DNA of 64,000 nt from Ulota crispa (GCA_963920765.1 OY987248.1:21796539-21860538), one strand, 5' to 3'; positions 35,161-48,230 are shown, counted from the first letter of the stretch. Program-made: numbers and translations. Notes: generated by a model from the sequence alone, not told the origin.

Positions 35161-37077
35161 TGGAACTTTGAAAATGTTAATGGACGAGCTGGGGAGTTGT
35201 ATCATTTAAGTAAATTCATTTTTGGATAGTGGATGTCTTTGCTGTTTAGGCTAGGTACTGGAACACATGACTTCTTGGAAGCTCCAGGCTGATAGCTGTG
35301 CTCCATTATCCCTTTTTTGCCAATAAAGAGGAAATTCTTGATCACTGTTCAATATGTGCCTCACCTTACCAAGGTCCTTGACAATGTTGTCGTAGCTAAC
35401 CATCCTTTGAACTAATGCAAGTGGTGCCGCTTCAGCACCCTTGTCAGTTCTTGGTCCTTCTCAATCTCCTGTACTTCTCTTGCATCTCTAAGGATCGGTA
35501 TTAGCAGAAGAAAAGTAACGTCGCCTCTCCTCTGCCCTCCCTTTTTTCTCCTTTCTCCTCATCTTTCATGGCTGGTTATGAGGAGGGCTGGCTGGCTAGC
35601 TGGTTGGTCATAGGGTTTCCATCCTTCTCTTCACGTTATGGTCCTTCTCCACATTCCTGTCCTATTCTCGTGCATTCGTTGGTTTCGTGCTTGCATCCTG
35701 CGCAGGCAAGCTAGCCCTATCATTTTCACGAGGGCTATTTCCAGAGTGGCTGTCATGTTGGCGCAAGTGCAGTTGTGGGGGAAGGAGTTGTAGCTGGGTA
35801 AGCCTTCAGTGGCTTCTGTCGGTAGGGCGGTAGTAGCACAGTTCCAATATCGTGGTTCTTTCAAGGCAGGAATATCGTAGCTGGTACCGTGGCCTGGCAA
35901 TGAGCGTGGGAGAGATGCATGCAGTTGGCAGGTCTATTGTTATTAGTAGAGATAATGAGAGCTGGGGGGACTTGAAATAAAATTCGCATTAGCAATCCAT
36001 GCGCAATTTCATATTAGTGGTACTCACAGTTGAGTTTCCGTTTTCTCAATCTTCATGGAAAACCTATGTGCCGAGCTATCTGTGACTGGCGCAACACCAG
36101 TTCCGTGAAGATTGAGAAAAAAAATTCTCGTTTCCCAAGCGTGGAGAAATGGCCTAAATTTTTTTTGTGTGAGAACTCTTACCATTTACTTGCTTGTGAA
36201 CTACTTTTGACCCTTGCTTTTTTTGCTCCTTCAATTTGTGACCGTGTTGCCTTCCTCTAAGTAAAATATTCTTTGTTCTTTCATTCTTCATCCTCCATCA
36301 CCCACAAAAGGGGTATCACACCTCCTTCCATGAAGAAGTGCTTCCATAGGCTCCTACAATCGCTCAGCCATTTTTCAATCTTCACAGAAATCTCAATCTC
36401 ACACCAACCGTGACTACCACTATTCACTGCGTCCGGAGACGATGTGATGCTTGGAAGGTTTGTGCAAACATTCTGTTGATTGGATCCTGCTCAGGAATTT
36501 CCTATCTGAGATGGATTTGATGTTTTACATATTTGCATTTCCCTTCGCACTTTTTTTTTTTTTCTTTTCTGTCTTTCCCAGCAGGACAGGTTTTCCTCGA
36601 CTTTTTTCACACTAGTCAGTACGGGATCCTGAGTGGTGAATTCACGTGTATTCACCTGTTCTGCACAAGGAATCCAGATAATGAACTAGATATTTTTTCT
36701 ATCTCACGACAGCGCCGTCGGGTCATAACACGGATCGGGATGGTATTGATCTTGAAACTTGCCCAGCTTGTCACGGTTCCTTTCGTTTGGGGTTATGAGT
36801 GCTATCGTCGAGCGCCTATCAACTCTCACATGCTTTTAACGAATCCGGGGCCTGCCAGCAAGGGCTTGCATCAGTGATTCAGAACGCTCCTCTTGGGCAA
36901 ACATCACTTTCGATAATGCATGTACACATGCACTTATGCTTTTTAGATTTTTCTTTGTAAGATTTTGAAATTGATTTGGTCCCCTTGAGGTTGCAAATTA
37001 GATGGGGAATTTTTCAAATATTCATGGTGGTAGACAATGAAGCAACGGAGCATTAAGTGCTCATTTTGCATTCATGG
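35161..37077. other. 3' flank of HLB1, no further gene recognised
   Basis: Includes the HLB1 3' UTR. Open frames on the + strand (36030-36260, 36533-36877) resemble no family, and I do not call them genes. A 20-bp hairpin lies at 36041-36120 and is listed separately. Confidence 0.5.
36041..36120. repeat. 80-bp hairpin, 20-bp stem
   Basis: The stem TTTTCTCAATCTTCATGGAA (36041-36060) pairs with TTCCGTGAAGATTGAGAAAA (36101-36120) with one G-U type mismatch around a 40-nt loop. A related half-site (tttttcaatcttcacagaa) lies at about 36371. It could be a miRNA-like precursor or a tiny foldback element. Confidence 0.6.
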
Positions 37078-37081
37078 TTAA

Positions 37082-37292
37082 CCCTAAACGTCACAAAAGC
37101 CCTTTGCTGTCGTATGTATAGATGTATTTGAGCTGCTTTGAGGGTTTTCCAAATTTTTTTATGCACCCATCATCATATAACCCTTCAATATGTATGGTTG
37201 TAGCACTTAATTTTCAGCTCATTCAAATTTTTGAATATTGGTTGCAACCACATTTGGTACCATAGCTCCAAAGCCCAAGGGTCCTTTAGGGG
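37082..37292 (+). mobile_element. TTAA element, class F (copy 1), 211 bp
   Basis: Flanked by TTAA at 37078-37081 and 37293-37296. Ends CCCTAAACGTCACAAAAGCC and the complement of CCCCTAAAGGACCCTTGGG. A second copy at 59910-60136 shares the interior (gtatttgagctgct, ttggtaccatagctcca). Confidence 0.85.
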
Positions 37293-37296
37293 TTAA

Positions 37297-38046
37297 GGGT
37301 TTGGAGACATGATTGAGCTCCTTGAAAGGCGATTGTGGTTTACCTGAAGAATATCTGCTCACCTACTTGAATAGATGAAGATTTAAAAAATGTTAGAGTT
37401 GTGAATCGTCTTCACCTCACTACTTGTTTTTAAAAATCTCTTTGCTAGAACCATCTAAAGGACTTAGACCCGTGTTTACTTTCATATCATTACTCATGTT
37501 ATTTTGTATAAATGCAACATTTTTATAATTAAACAATGGGATGTTGTACAATGTTTAATAACTTGGAATCCTAATCTTTGAACATACTTGTTACTTGAAA
37601 TATTGTCACATCATAAGAGGTTTTGCATTAAAGTAATTTACCATCACCCCTAATATTCTTTTCTATGTTCCACAATTGAAATGTTACACAAGATTGAATT
37701 GGAATGCACATGAAAAGTTCATATTTTATGGTTTGATGGAATCTGTATAAAAGAACTTTATGAAAACTCTTTGAAAGGTCAAAACATTGGAAGCGACCTT
37801 AGAGCATAAGGCTATTTGATTTACATAGAGTGAATAAAGTACATATAGTGAAAGGTGGAAGTGCCATCTGATTCTACAAGTTTAGAGCGACATGAAAGTC
37901 AATGATTTGATTCCCATTTAATAAGGAACACTTATTCTAACTTTTTGCTACTTTGTAAACCTTTTCAAAAAATTGCATGATTGGCTTGCCCTTGTTGTGA
38001 GGTTGGATTGTAGCGTATGGATTGTAGCACAGTGGTCTATCTCTTC
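37297..38046. other. AT-rich intergenic DNA
   Basis: Nothing recognised apart from simple AT-rich sequence between two TTAA elements. Confidence 0.5.
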
Positions 38047-38050
38047 TTAA

Positions 38051-38840
38051 CCCCTGAGCGCCCTAGGACCTGAATCCTATTGCTCTTAATTAGTTAAAGG
38101 GGGTTCCTGGGCTGGGATTTGGGGCTATGTGGCTGGGGATTGTTCAATTGCGTAGGGGGTTAGGGTTGGTGATTGTGTGTAGTGGGCTTACAGATCTGGT
38201 GAGTTCAAGTTTGAATGAATTTCCAGCCAGAATTGGGGGTGGTCTTGGTGTCCTTCGCTTCCGCGATCGGGACGACCAGCAACCTAAGTTTCTTCACCAG
38301 TCGGAGGAGCCTAACCTGCTGACCTGGCCTGCTACAACCCTGGGTACATGCCACGGAATGCTGACGGTGCGTGTCACGCACCAGGGTACGGGCTGGCAGA
38401 GCCGGTGCCCAGAATCGCAGAGCCAGTTGTCAAAGCTCTGACCACTCCGACCCAGGCGCATTCAAAACCACATCAAAAATTCATAGCAAAACCAAATTAA
38501 CCCTTGATTTTGGAGGACAGATACTACATGTAAAACGCATGTCGTACAAAAGAATCTACGGTGAATTGGAAACCAACTCATTGCACACCCCACGCAGAAA
38601 CATGGGATCCCCAAAATTTCATGAAAAAACATCGAATCAACCTCTGGTTGACCAGTATAATCTACACCGATAAACGGTGAAATCATATTTTCAAATAACC
38701 AATCGCTGCTAAACCAAAGCTTCTCGTAATTCAAGCGGTCAGTTTTCTTGGATCACAAAGCTGCGCAAACCGCATGGATTGCAAACCGCGAGCCTCCACA
38801 GACCTCAAACGCGCCTCAAAAAACTCCGGGCGCTCAGGGG
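38051..38840 (+). mobile_element. TTAA element, class G (copy 1), 790 bp
   Basis: Flanked by perfect TTAA at 38047-38050 and 38841-38844. The terminal repeats are CCCCTGAGCGCCC on both sides, a perfect 13-bp match that differs from the CCCCTAAAGGACC termini of the other classes. The interior is GC-richer than its surroundings (38100-38450), and an open frame of 104 codons at 38127-38441 resembles nothing I know. Confidence 0.85.
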
Positions 38841-38844
38841 TTAA

Positions 38845-39717
38845 GTACACATTCAATGAAAAGTTCTTTCTTTGCCAAAGATTGGATTGCATTAGACAAA
38901 GCAAATTAGAAACATCCATAGAAGGTTGTACGGTTAGTTCTCATAAACACAGGTGATGCTCAAACAACCTTACAAGTCAAGACAACAAGTACTGTCACAC
39001 TTAAACACTTCAGTCACCTTCCTTACTCCACCCTTTACACCAAACGCAAATATATATTTCCTGAACCAGCAGCAACGGAGGCTTGTTTTCAGAGTGAACC
39101 CAGGCCAACCCAGGCCAGTTGTTGCGAAGTGGAGGTGCATGCTGAGAGTTGAGGGTAAGGCAGTTTTTATCCGGAGGAAACAAAAAGGTTAACGAGGATG
39201 AGCTGACATATCTATTCAACATGTGAAAATATCGATGTAGCCAACCTTGTGCGGCCGATAGGAATACAGCAGGGCTGTGTCACGGATGACAAGCTCAGGT
39301 CCAGCACGAGCGTTGAGCGGAGATATTTAGCAAGTCACAACGATCTCGCTAGAAATGTAGTACAACCCAAACGCAGGCATATGCTAAGAGCAACAGAAAG
39401 CAGGGTCTGCGGCACATGTCCGGGGCCGTACAACTAAGGTAACCTTAACCTCTGCGAACTACATCAAGTTCGTTCGCTGGCAACACGGCTGAACTACTCG
39501 AAACACATCTGGAAGGATTTCTGTGACCTCTCGAATAGCAAATACTATCAGTTGCAGCAACATGCGTACCCAATTGTATCTAAGCTGCATCACAGGGAGG
39601 TGGTCCCAGACTTGCAGTGGACTTCATCTACATGACGTGAGTCACAGGTCTCCTGCCGCTCTTAAGAGCGTAAAAGTTTTAGGCCATGATGGAAAGCATC
39701 TACAAATAATTGAGTTC
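38845..39717. other. 3' flank of AP4B
   Basis: Moderate-GC sequence downstream of the minus-strand AP4B stop, probably in part its 3' UTR. A 10-bp direct repeat (ccaggccaac/ccaggccagt) lies at about 39101-39120. No gene recognised. Confidence 0.45.
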
Positions 39718-42700
39718 TTACACTGACCCAAATGAGCTCAAAATTGCACGAAACAAATCTTGAAATGGCGGTGCTAAAGAAGCATCATCTGCCTTAATTT
39801 TCGCTTGGGAGTGTCCAGTTGATGTGTTGACGACTAACTCCACCAAGAAAAAGCCTGACGTTGGAGGAGAATCAGCCGCTTGGGCATAAAAGAAGAACTT
39901 GAATGCTGGAGCCTTCCCACCAGAGGCCATGACCTCCACCAAGTTGGCTTGCATGTGAGAGATGAGTGGCTGAGGCGTTGGTAGAGCGGCTGGACTTGAC
40001 AATGTATAATCCTATTTGCAAAAAAGAACAGGTCATTGCATGATGAGAATCTTGCATTCGTGTAAAATAATAGCTTTAGCACGCTACTTCGTCAACCCAA
40101 GCAGCCATTGTCCAGGTAATTTTCTGTAGGCCAAACCAATTTCTGATTAAAAAATCAGGTATAATAAATCCTGGGCCTAACCGTAACAAGCACTGTAAGA
40201 GAATTCGGAAAAAAGAAAAAAGAGCAAGTTCTACCCCCTTAATCACCAAGTACATAAAGGATACATAAAGACGTACCAACGTTGACGCAACTGCAAGTTG
40301 ACCCCACTTTCGTTGGAAAGCCTGGGCAACTAAAGACGGTTTAACCTTGAGCCTCAAAGACGTAGGAGCAGGTGTAGAGGCCTCAGCAGTGTTCAGACCA
40401 AGCAAGTCCTCGAAGTCCAGTAAAGAGGTGGGGGCTGCCGCTGACGCAGGGGTAGCCTGGGAAGTGGTAGTAGAAGAAGATGACGACTGTGACCTACAAA
40501 TAACGATATAACAGTCAACACCTAACTTCATTGAAATACAATACTGGTACTATCGAGACATAAGATATTGAAAAAGACACGCAGTACGTGTAAGATAAAC
40601 AAAAACATTCTCTAGTGAACAGAAACATTTCCAGCGGCAATGCCGCTAAAAACTAAAGCACTGTAAACTGATATTCATATGACGCCAATATGACCATCCA
40701 GTAAATCTGTTCAGACTGCAAATCGTAAATATCAATTTCGCCAAAACTCTCTTGGATTTTATAAAAAACAAAAATGATAGAAAAAAATTCTACTAATCCA
40801 TTACGCACTGTAAAGAAATATAGTATAACATAAAACAGAGCCTTAACGGCACGTACTGGTATCGAGCACAATTAAAAAAAATCTACAACAATCGCACGAA
40901 AACTCAACGAACCTTGGAGCAACAGATGAGCTTTCAACTCCAGCCAAATCTGGACCACTGTAATGAGAACCGTTGCTAGCAGCTGCCACGCTTTCTTCTT
41001 TGTCGGATGCACTTAACAGAAGATCATTATCAGTAGCATCCACTAGCTGGCTCGGCAGTACATCCTCGGCAATTGTCGGTCCCATAGGTAATATTCCGGA
41101 ATCATCTGCTAGTTCAATTGGCCCACGGACTTCCTTGTCCAAAAACATATAAGAAGGCTGCACATACCAGCCGCGCCATCAGGGATCCACATCTCCTGTG
41201 CAACATATGAAGCTCAAACTAATCCAAGAGCTCAGATAATCACACTGCCTTAGGATTACCATACCCCAGTCAAAAGGAAACGAAAAGCCTCGCACTTTCT
41301 CGAGAGTATGAACATACTCTTCAGAGATATAGAAACGTGAAGCATAACGAGGTATTTGCGCTTGCCCTTTCACTTTCGAACAACAAAGTCCATTACAAAT
41401 GGCTTTCTATAGGCGAGTGCCTCAGAGCATCGTCAGAAAAGGCCAACGGCTTCGTCAAACCAAAAAAAAAAAAAATGCATTAATCAACACACCTGTTGGT
41501 AAACAACAGACAGACTGTTGAACTCATCGAATATTCGGTCTTTGATCTCGCTGCTCTGTGTGTCTGCAAAAACAGAAACGGCTTGTTTTGTGGGGTTTAC
41601 AACTCGCTCGGCTACCTCCACACCCTGCTGCAATAATCTATAATACAGCAGAGCTCTATCATGCACATCCTGCAATGATCAAGCGAAGTGGCCGTTAAAA
41701 CCTCAGTTCAGAAACACACATAGAAAGTGCACAGACTAAAAATCGAAGACTGCTCAAAATCAAAACTGAAATCCAACATACTGCTCACGTCAACGCGAGG
41801 ACAATTTACGACGAACCCAACTTAGTAAACTTCATTCGCGGTTTACCTGGTGAACGTCAGCAAGTCCAGCTGAAAGTGCAGCACCCAACATCTTGATACT
41901 TTCGGGAGGTCTCTTGAAAAAAATCTTAGTGACTGCTGTCAAAAGCTCCAGTCTTACCTGCCAATCATGTTGATGGCATCAGTTTCGAAGAACAAGACGG
42001 TATCTTCACCAAAAAGGCTAAAACACAAAGTCACGACGTGAATTGGCCCTAATGGGATGCAATATATCTGTAATACCAATAACTAAATAAAAAGGTGTGA
42101 ATGAACGGAATTTATAAGGGTCCACGAAACCAACCTAATTTGATCAGATTGACCAGAGCTGCATAATAAGAAAAATACCTCAGCGGAGTCTTCCTCCATC
42201 CAATTTTCGATAAACCCTTCCAGGATGTAGGGAGCATCGGGCATGTCATAGGCATACTCGCCTAACATCCACACCAACGCGGACTTCGCTTTTGGTTCTG
42301 TCACAGTTTTACTGCTCACACTACCGACCACTGCAATACAATCATGGCTCCATTGGGGATACTTACGAAGAAGGTCTTTCACCAGTACCTGGTCAAAACA
42401 GGCTACAAGATTAGCTAGTACTACCGTTTTTACTTCCGCTTACATGTATGTAATCCAGCGAATTGCAAATTGTAAAAATAATACAGCCACCTAATTTGGC
42501 ATATTTTCGAGATCTTGTGGCTGCTGTCATTAGAAACAAAAGCTACTAACAATCAGAAGCATTCATGGCTTGTGGCGATTTTCACCATTGCTGATGAAAA
42601 TTAAGACGCGATAACTGAAGAATGGTGGACGAGTAGGGACGAGTAGTAGAAAAATAATGGAAAAACAACGGTCCAACGACGGAACAAGGCAGGATACTAA

Positions 42701-45173
42701 CCAAAGTTTCTGCTGTCACATAGTCCTTCTCCATTTCAAGGAACTGAAGTAATCGATCAACAATAGCGTTGACGTCATACTGTTGCAATGCAATTTTCCC
42801 TACAGCACGAATGGATTCCCGGGCTATAGCCACATCCACATTTCCGGCGTACTCAGTGAGCTCTGTCACTGTCAATCATCACCAACTTGCCAACTTCAGT
42901 ACCGCACCCAATACAGACGATGTGAATCTAAACCTAGCAAACCTAGCAACAAAACCGACTTCACAAGCTCATCAAAAGGTGTATTGACCAATTTCAGGTC
43001 AGAATCCTCAACACCACCAAGTCAAAAATCACCAAGCAAACAATCAAATGCAGCTGATGGGAGTTACAACAATCGAGGTTGAATAATTTTAAGCACAGCG
43101 CACTACAATGCAACTTACCAATCTCATATGTGTTTGTTTCGTTAGCGACAGCAGTAAGCATTTCCAACTTCAGTTTCTTCACGTAACTTGGGTCGCTATA
43201 TCGGCAGTAAAAGTGTTTGTAATCATTCGAGAAGAGCGCAGGAGCCCTCAAGACAAGCAAGTGTAAATGACTGAGAACTGCATAAGTTTGTTCGGCGCTT
43301 CCAGAGTTGACTAAAGTCAACAAAGGTGCTTTTATTCGCTCATAGACCTGTGCAGACAAATTCAAGATTTTCAATTCAGGTTCACTTACTCAACCCTTGC
43401 TGCCAAAGCCAAGTAGACAAGGTACAAGAACAAAACCTCAACAGGTGGAAGGTCGTACTTGTTGGTGTATGTCAGCCATTGAAAGGGTCAGATGAAGGAA
43501 AACTTTGATTGTGGCTAGCACAACAGCACTGTTTGTATGCTGCAGTCTGTCTTCAAGAATGTTCATCATGTCGAATGACTCATCGGAATTAGATGGTATG
43601 TACTTTGAGACCATATCTAACACTAAACACTGGGACCATTCAGTGAAGTCCTTTATCCTGTAGCACAACGTAGTCTTAGAAATTCAAGACGAGAAACAGA
43701 CACTTTTCTTTGGACAGCAGAGTTGCCAAGTAAAGGAAAGTAGAGTAAGATGCCATTGTCCATTGCGTGCTGATCACACGAAAATGTCAAACCTGCAAGC
43801 CAGGAAAATTTACAAGATACGGCGCTATCACCCCGGATGTTATAACTTGCGGCGCAACTTCAAACTCTTCACTTCGCAAACAGGAGTGACATCTAACAAA
43901 AATAAGCGAAAAAAAAACAGGAAAAGGTGAGATCTGCGCAGAACAAGGAATACGAAAATTTGCTGCACGTTTGCAGTCGCCACATTATTCACCTGTTTAG
44001 AAGAGAGTATATGACGGGCTTGCTCATGAGATGTTCTCTATCCCTGGCAGCTACTTCCGGAGAGACGTTCGCCTCGGCAGCGTAGATTTCTTGAAGCGCA
44101 CACAAGCAGTTTGCGACCACCTGCCAAATTCGGAAAACATAAGAAATCAGAGCTCCCCCACGCTGAATTACCGGATTACTAACACTAATCCAAGACTCGA
44201 CCAGAGAGGCCATGGAGAACATCTCAGTGACACACACGGACTGATTGAAGTCCTGTACTCAGGTAAATCGTGGGACTACAATGCAAATGCAGTTAAACAA
44301 GAATTCTTATGACTAGTGAGAAACGCAACCCCGAGAAGAGGAGCATTCGGCTTCAGAGAGGGGAAGGGCAACATAAAGTCATTAAAACATTTGTACGAGA
44401 GTGTTTTTTAGATCCATTCCGTTTCAAAAGGCCAACGCCTGCTGACAGCAAGCTCCCCCTGATTGCCAAGGGTAGAGAGGTAAAACATGCCAGGGAAACA
44501 AAATCGGGCAACACGAGAGTTTTGTTACAAAACATAACCTAACAGAGAAATGGGATCCCGATAGGCTACAACGTTGCCTTCCACTCGAAGGAGCAGAAAA
44601 TTAGATAAAATTGCAAGGGGATAGAAGTCGTACTTGAGCGTCGGGGTCATTGAGAAGCAAGGCCCGGAGCATGGCCGGAAACTCATTTTCGGTACACTGA
44701 GAGGGCGCGATGCGATAGAGCTTGAGGACTCCCATGGCAGCCACGGTGCGAACATAACCATTGGCATCCTTGAGACCAGAGCGCAGAGGGCCAATCAGAT
44801 ACTCGAGGAGATTTTTGACGCGCAAGGAGCACAAACTGCGCAAGGCGAGGCCGCGGATCATGGGGTCTTCATCGTGGCAGTCCTTCTGGAGGAAATTGAT
44901 GGTGAGAAGTGCAAGATCGGGATGACCGCGAGCGTAATTGCCAACGTAGAGGTAGCACATTTTTTTGAGGACGAGGTCGGAGGTGGCAGAGCACATGACG
45001 ATGGTGGAGAAGAGGGAGGAGACGTCGATGCCGATGGTCATGTAGGAGATGACCTTGGAGAAGAGCTCGCGCTTGAGGGCTTCGACGCCAGGCTGCTTGC
45101 TGCCGGCCAGCTGCCGGAGTTGCGCCTTGAGGTCCGCGAGCTCGCCCTTGCGAGCCGACGGGTCGGTATTCAT
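39718..45173 (-). CDS. AP4B: AP-4 complex subunit beta (12 exons)
   Basis: Exons: 45173-44634, 44120-43993, 43657-43459, 43347-43119, 42868-42702, 42388-42179, 41957-41847, 41669-41493, 41157-40913, 40493-40277, 40123-40088, 40011-39718. Total 2553 nt, giving 850 residues. The adaptin trunk (1-600) has VISYMTIGIDVSSLFSTIVM, CYLYVGNYARGHPDLALLTI, DEDPMIRGLALRSLCSLRV, RESIRAVGKIALQQYDVNAI and AVSVFADTQSSEIKDRIFDE. These are AP-4 rather than AP-1/2 beta features. A Ser-rich hinge (about 620-720) holds LLDFEDLLGLN, and an appendage-like C-terminus follows. AP-4 sorts cargo, such as vacuolar sorting receptors, at the trans-Golgi network. The 36-nt exon 11 is the least certain. An in-frame ATG at 45191 could add six residues. 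Confidence 0.92.
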
Positions 45174-46277
45174 AGCGCCAAGAGTGGGCAAGGGAGCGAA
45201 GGTGAGTTAGGGTAGGAAAAGCGTAAGTCAGATGGCGGAGGAGGAAGGGCAAGGGCAACTGAAGAGGGCAAGAGCAGGAAACGTAAGTACGTAAGGGAGA
45301 AGTAAGTTAGAGAAGCATCATTATCACAGAAGCGTAGCCACTTCAAGAGAGTTACAAAGTGCACAGGAGGAGTAATGAGAAGACGAACAACGGAACGGCG
45401 AGAGAGATGATGAAGCACACGAATGCCCGCTACCGTGCCTACCGTGCCTTCCTGCGTGTGACGACGATGGGGAACCAATCAGAGAGAGCAATACTCCCTT
45501 TCGACGAGCAGAGGCTGCAGAGCAGAGAAGCGAAGGGGGCCTTGAAATGTACAGAACCCAGTGACCACCGCACGCTATAACTTACCTTCGCTGTCGACAC
45601 CAAGATTTACAGTGTTCAGAGCGGCCGTGCTTAGGAAAGGCGGTAACAAATTGCACTTTTCTGGGAAAAATGAGGACTTACGACATTTATTTGAGTTTTT
45701 CATATGGCCTGTTGTATGAGAAATATGGGCTCCTTCTCAAGAATTTTTTAGGTATTTGGGAATACAAGCTCATGGTAAGGGAGGGTTCTTTCTTATTCAA
45801 ATGAATTTCATTTGGATATAGATAGGGAAGCCCCTGGAGTAGCAATAATGTTCTTAGTGCTACTCAACTCCCTACTCCACCCCGTGGCAGGCAACAAGGG
45901 TGGGGGAGGCAAATCGGACTAGGGATGGTTTGCTCAATCCACTCTAAGCTTCGCTGACACATGGATCTATTACCATGCCATCTCATGTTACCTCCAGTCA
46001 CCATGAATTGTTTTAATCAATAGTTGTTTGCCTTCATAAGCCATTGTCCCCTTGTTTTAACATTTTAAGGATTCTCTTGACTTTTGTAGAGAAAACGAGC
46101 AACCTTTATTTTTCTTTCTTATTTCTCCCATTTATTTATTTATTTTGCTTGATTTGGAAGGAAGGAGAGAAAGATTCATTATCATAATGGAAGGTGTATT
46201 TTTTGGATTTTTGATGTTGAAGAAATAATTCCTCATTTTATGCTACAAAATTTGGACAATTTCAAAATTGCCTCAAA
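45174..46277. other. AP4B promoter side and AT-rich intergenic DNA
   Basis: To about 45600 the sequence is GC-rich and purine-rich on the + strand, so pyrimidine-rich on the AP4B sense strand, as for other leaders here. Beyond that it is AT-rich with no gene. Confidence 0.45.
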
Positions 46278-46543
46278 CACTACAAGAAAATTTGTCCGCA
46301 ATGACATATCCAAATTGACTAAATGTCCAAATTGGATTTTTTTTGACAAAAACGTGTCCAAATTGACTAAATGTCCAAATTGAATTTTTTTGATAAAAAC
46401 TTGTCCAAATTGTCTAAATGTCCAAATGAGGTCCAAATTGAATATTTTTTGACAAAAACATGTCCAAATTGACATAACAATGTCCAAATTAGCGTGACCT
46501 AATTGACAAAAAACGTCCAAATTGACACTGCTCTCTTGTAGTG
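46278..46543. mobile_element. CACTA-like MITE with internal minisatellite, 266 bp
   Basis: Ends CACTACAAGA and the complement of CACTACAAGAGAG, flanked by AAA on both sides (46275-46277 and 46544-46546). The interior is a tandem array of variants of tgtccaaattgactaaatg separated by tttttgacaaaaac. The CACTACAAGA terminus is typical of plant CACTA elements. Confidence 0.82.
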
Positions 46544-46546
46544 AAA

Positions 46547-47938
46547 GTTGGGATTGAAAGCATGGAGGTACTCTTTCAAGCAAAGCACTAAACATTGAGA
46601 GGAATTTTCTTACAGTTATGAGAAAATCTGAGAATTTTTTTTTATTGGACCAATTATTTTGTTAAATTTTTATTTTAGAGTCATGACTAAATGAGTAAAT
46701 CATTTTTCTCAAATTAATGATACAATTGTCAATCATGATTTGCATTCTAAGAAGAAAGTCAATTCAGTTGGGCAACCATGCTTGTTCTCTAATTAAGAAA
46801 TTGCTACTTTCGTATGCATTTTTGATGCTTGCGTAGTTGCAAACAATGTTGATGAGTATGTTTGAATTTTAGAGTTTATTGTTAATGTAAGTTTCAAGAC
46901 ATTTGCTCTTATTTTAGTGAAGATATTTTGTCGTGACTCATGAGATTTTGAGGCACCTTGAGCACAACAAAAGATGTTTTACACCAATTACAAGTAAATG
47001 AATTTTGTGATTTTTTGAATATGTTTGACTTGATTAATTGCCCAAATTGAGTATAAAAGAATTGTTTCATTGGAAGGTAAAACCAATTTTAAATTGGAAA
47101 TGGAACAAACACCTAATCATGATGGCAAATATCATACATAATGTTTGAATATGGTATATTTGTATTAAAATGCTCATATCTTGTAGTGGAACAACGTGGT
47201 AAACAAAAATACTTCGGCAATGAATTATTAACATGGAACAGAAGTTCATGCAAACTTCTTATCTAAAACATTACAAACATGAGTGCAGATAATTTTGTAT
47301 ATCATACCAAGTGGCTACTACGAATTTGATCCATGAATCCCTTAGTGTGTTATTTTTTAACCATACCACAACGCCTGCAAATAAATTACATTTTTGGAAT
47401 GAAAAGTCCATATTTTGATCAAAAACTTACAACGCCATAAAGTAGTTTATTGCTAAGTAATAGGGATTTGAATGATAAAACCTTTTGTATCATAGGATTG
47501 GGAATATGGAGAGTTCAATCCCTAAAGGACCAAAATAACATTTTCTGGCAAAATAGAAAATTTGGGCATCTTATTGTGATCAAAAATTGACATGAGTTTT
47601 GTTGAGGTTTTGATAGAACTTATGTGCAATGATTACTTCTCTAGTTCACCAATTTTCAAAACTATTGAACATAATGGTATGAAGTTATGATAAAATATGT
47701 GACATTTTTTCTAGATTGGGCAATTTTGGCATTCACTACAAAAAAGCTAAATAGATTTGAAATTTTTTGTGCGTACTCTCAATACACACATGTAATACAT
47801 TCCAAAGAGTCAAAATGTCAACAAGCTCATGAACATGAGAAGTCTCTTTATTCACCATAGTCAGCATAGCAACAAAATAGTTATTTTTATTTTTATCTAT
47901 ATATAAAAAATCCCATATTGGATGAAAAAGGAGAGAAT
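46547..47938. other. AT-rich intergenic DNA
   Basis: No gene or clear element was recognised. A single CACTACAAAAAAGC half-site lies at about 47735 without a partner. Confidence 0.5.
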
Positions 47939-48088
47939 CACTACAAGAAATTGTGTCCTAATTGACATGTTCAAATTGACTAAATGTGTTCAAAATGACA
48001 AGAAATTGTCAAATTGGACAATTTTTGTAAATTTAACCATGTTGATTTGGACATATTTTTGTCATTTTGGACAGTTTTCCTTGTAGTA
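47939..48088. mobile_element. CACTA-like MITE, about 150 bp
   Basis: The left end CACTACAAGAAATTGTGTCC and the right end cttgtagta (last base mutated) enclose caaattgac motifs like those in the element at 46278. It interrupts a duplicated segment whose second copy (about 48165-48230) lacks it. Confidence 0.75.
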
Positions 48089-48090
48089 AG

Positions 48091-48230
48091 TTTTGGTGCA
48101 ACTATGAGTTGCATTCCATGCATGTAGCAATAAAGAGTAGTTTAACAAGTATATACCTAGAATCCCATATTAGATGAAAAAGAGAGAGTTTTGGTGCAAT
48201 TATGAGTTGCATTCCATGCATGTAGTAGTA
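48091..48230. repeat. Local direct duplication, about 100 bp apart
   Basis: The segment ttttggtgcaactatgagtt (continuing to gcattccatgcatgtag) at about 48091 recurs at about 48190. The preceding cccatattggatgaaaaagg at 47911 recurs as cccatattagatgaaaaag at about 48165, so the unit is duplicated in tandem and one copy was split by the CACTA MITE. Confidence 0.75.

Noticed and set aside
36533-36877. 114-codon frame in the HLB1 3' flank
   Set aside because: No family resemblance and no splice or neighbour support. Considered probable 3' flank.
44634-45215. 193-codon plus-strand frame opposite AP4B exon 1
   Set aside because: Antisense shadow of a strongly conserved adaptin exon.
46278-46543. 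CRISPR-like array from repeated tgtccaaattgac units
   Set aside because: Repeats are degenerate, lie within CACTA inverted ends and sit in a plant nuclear context.
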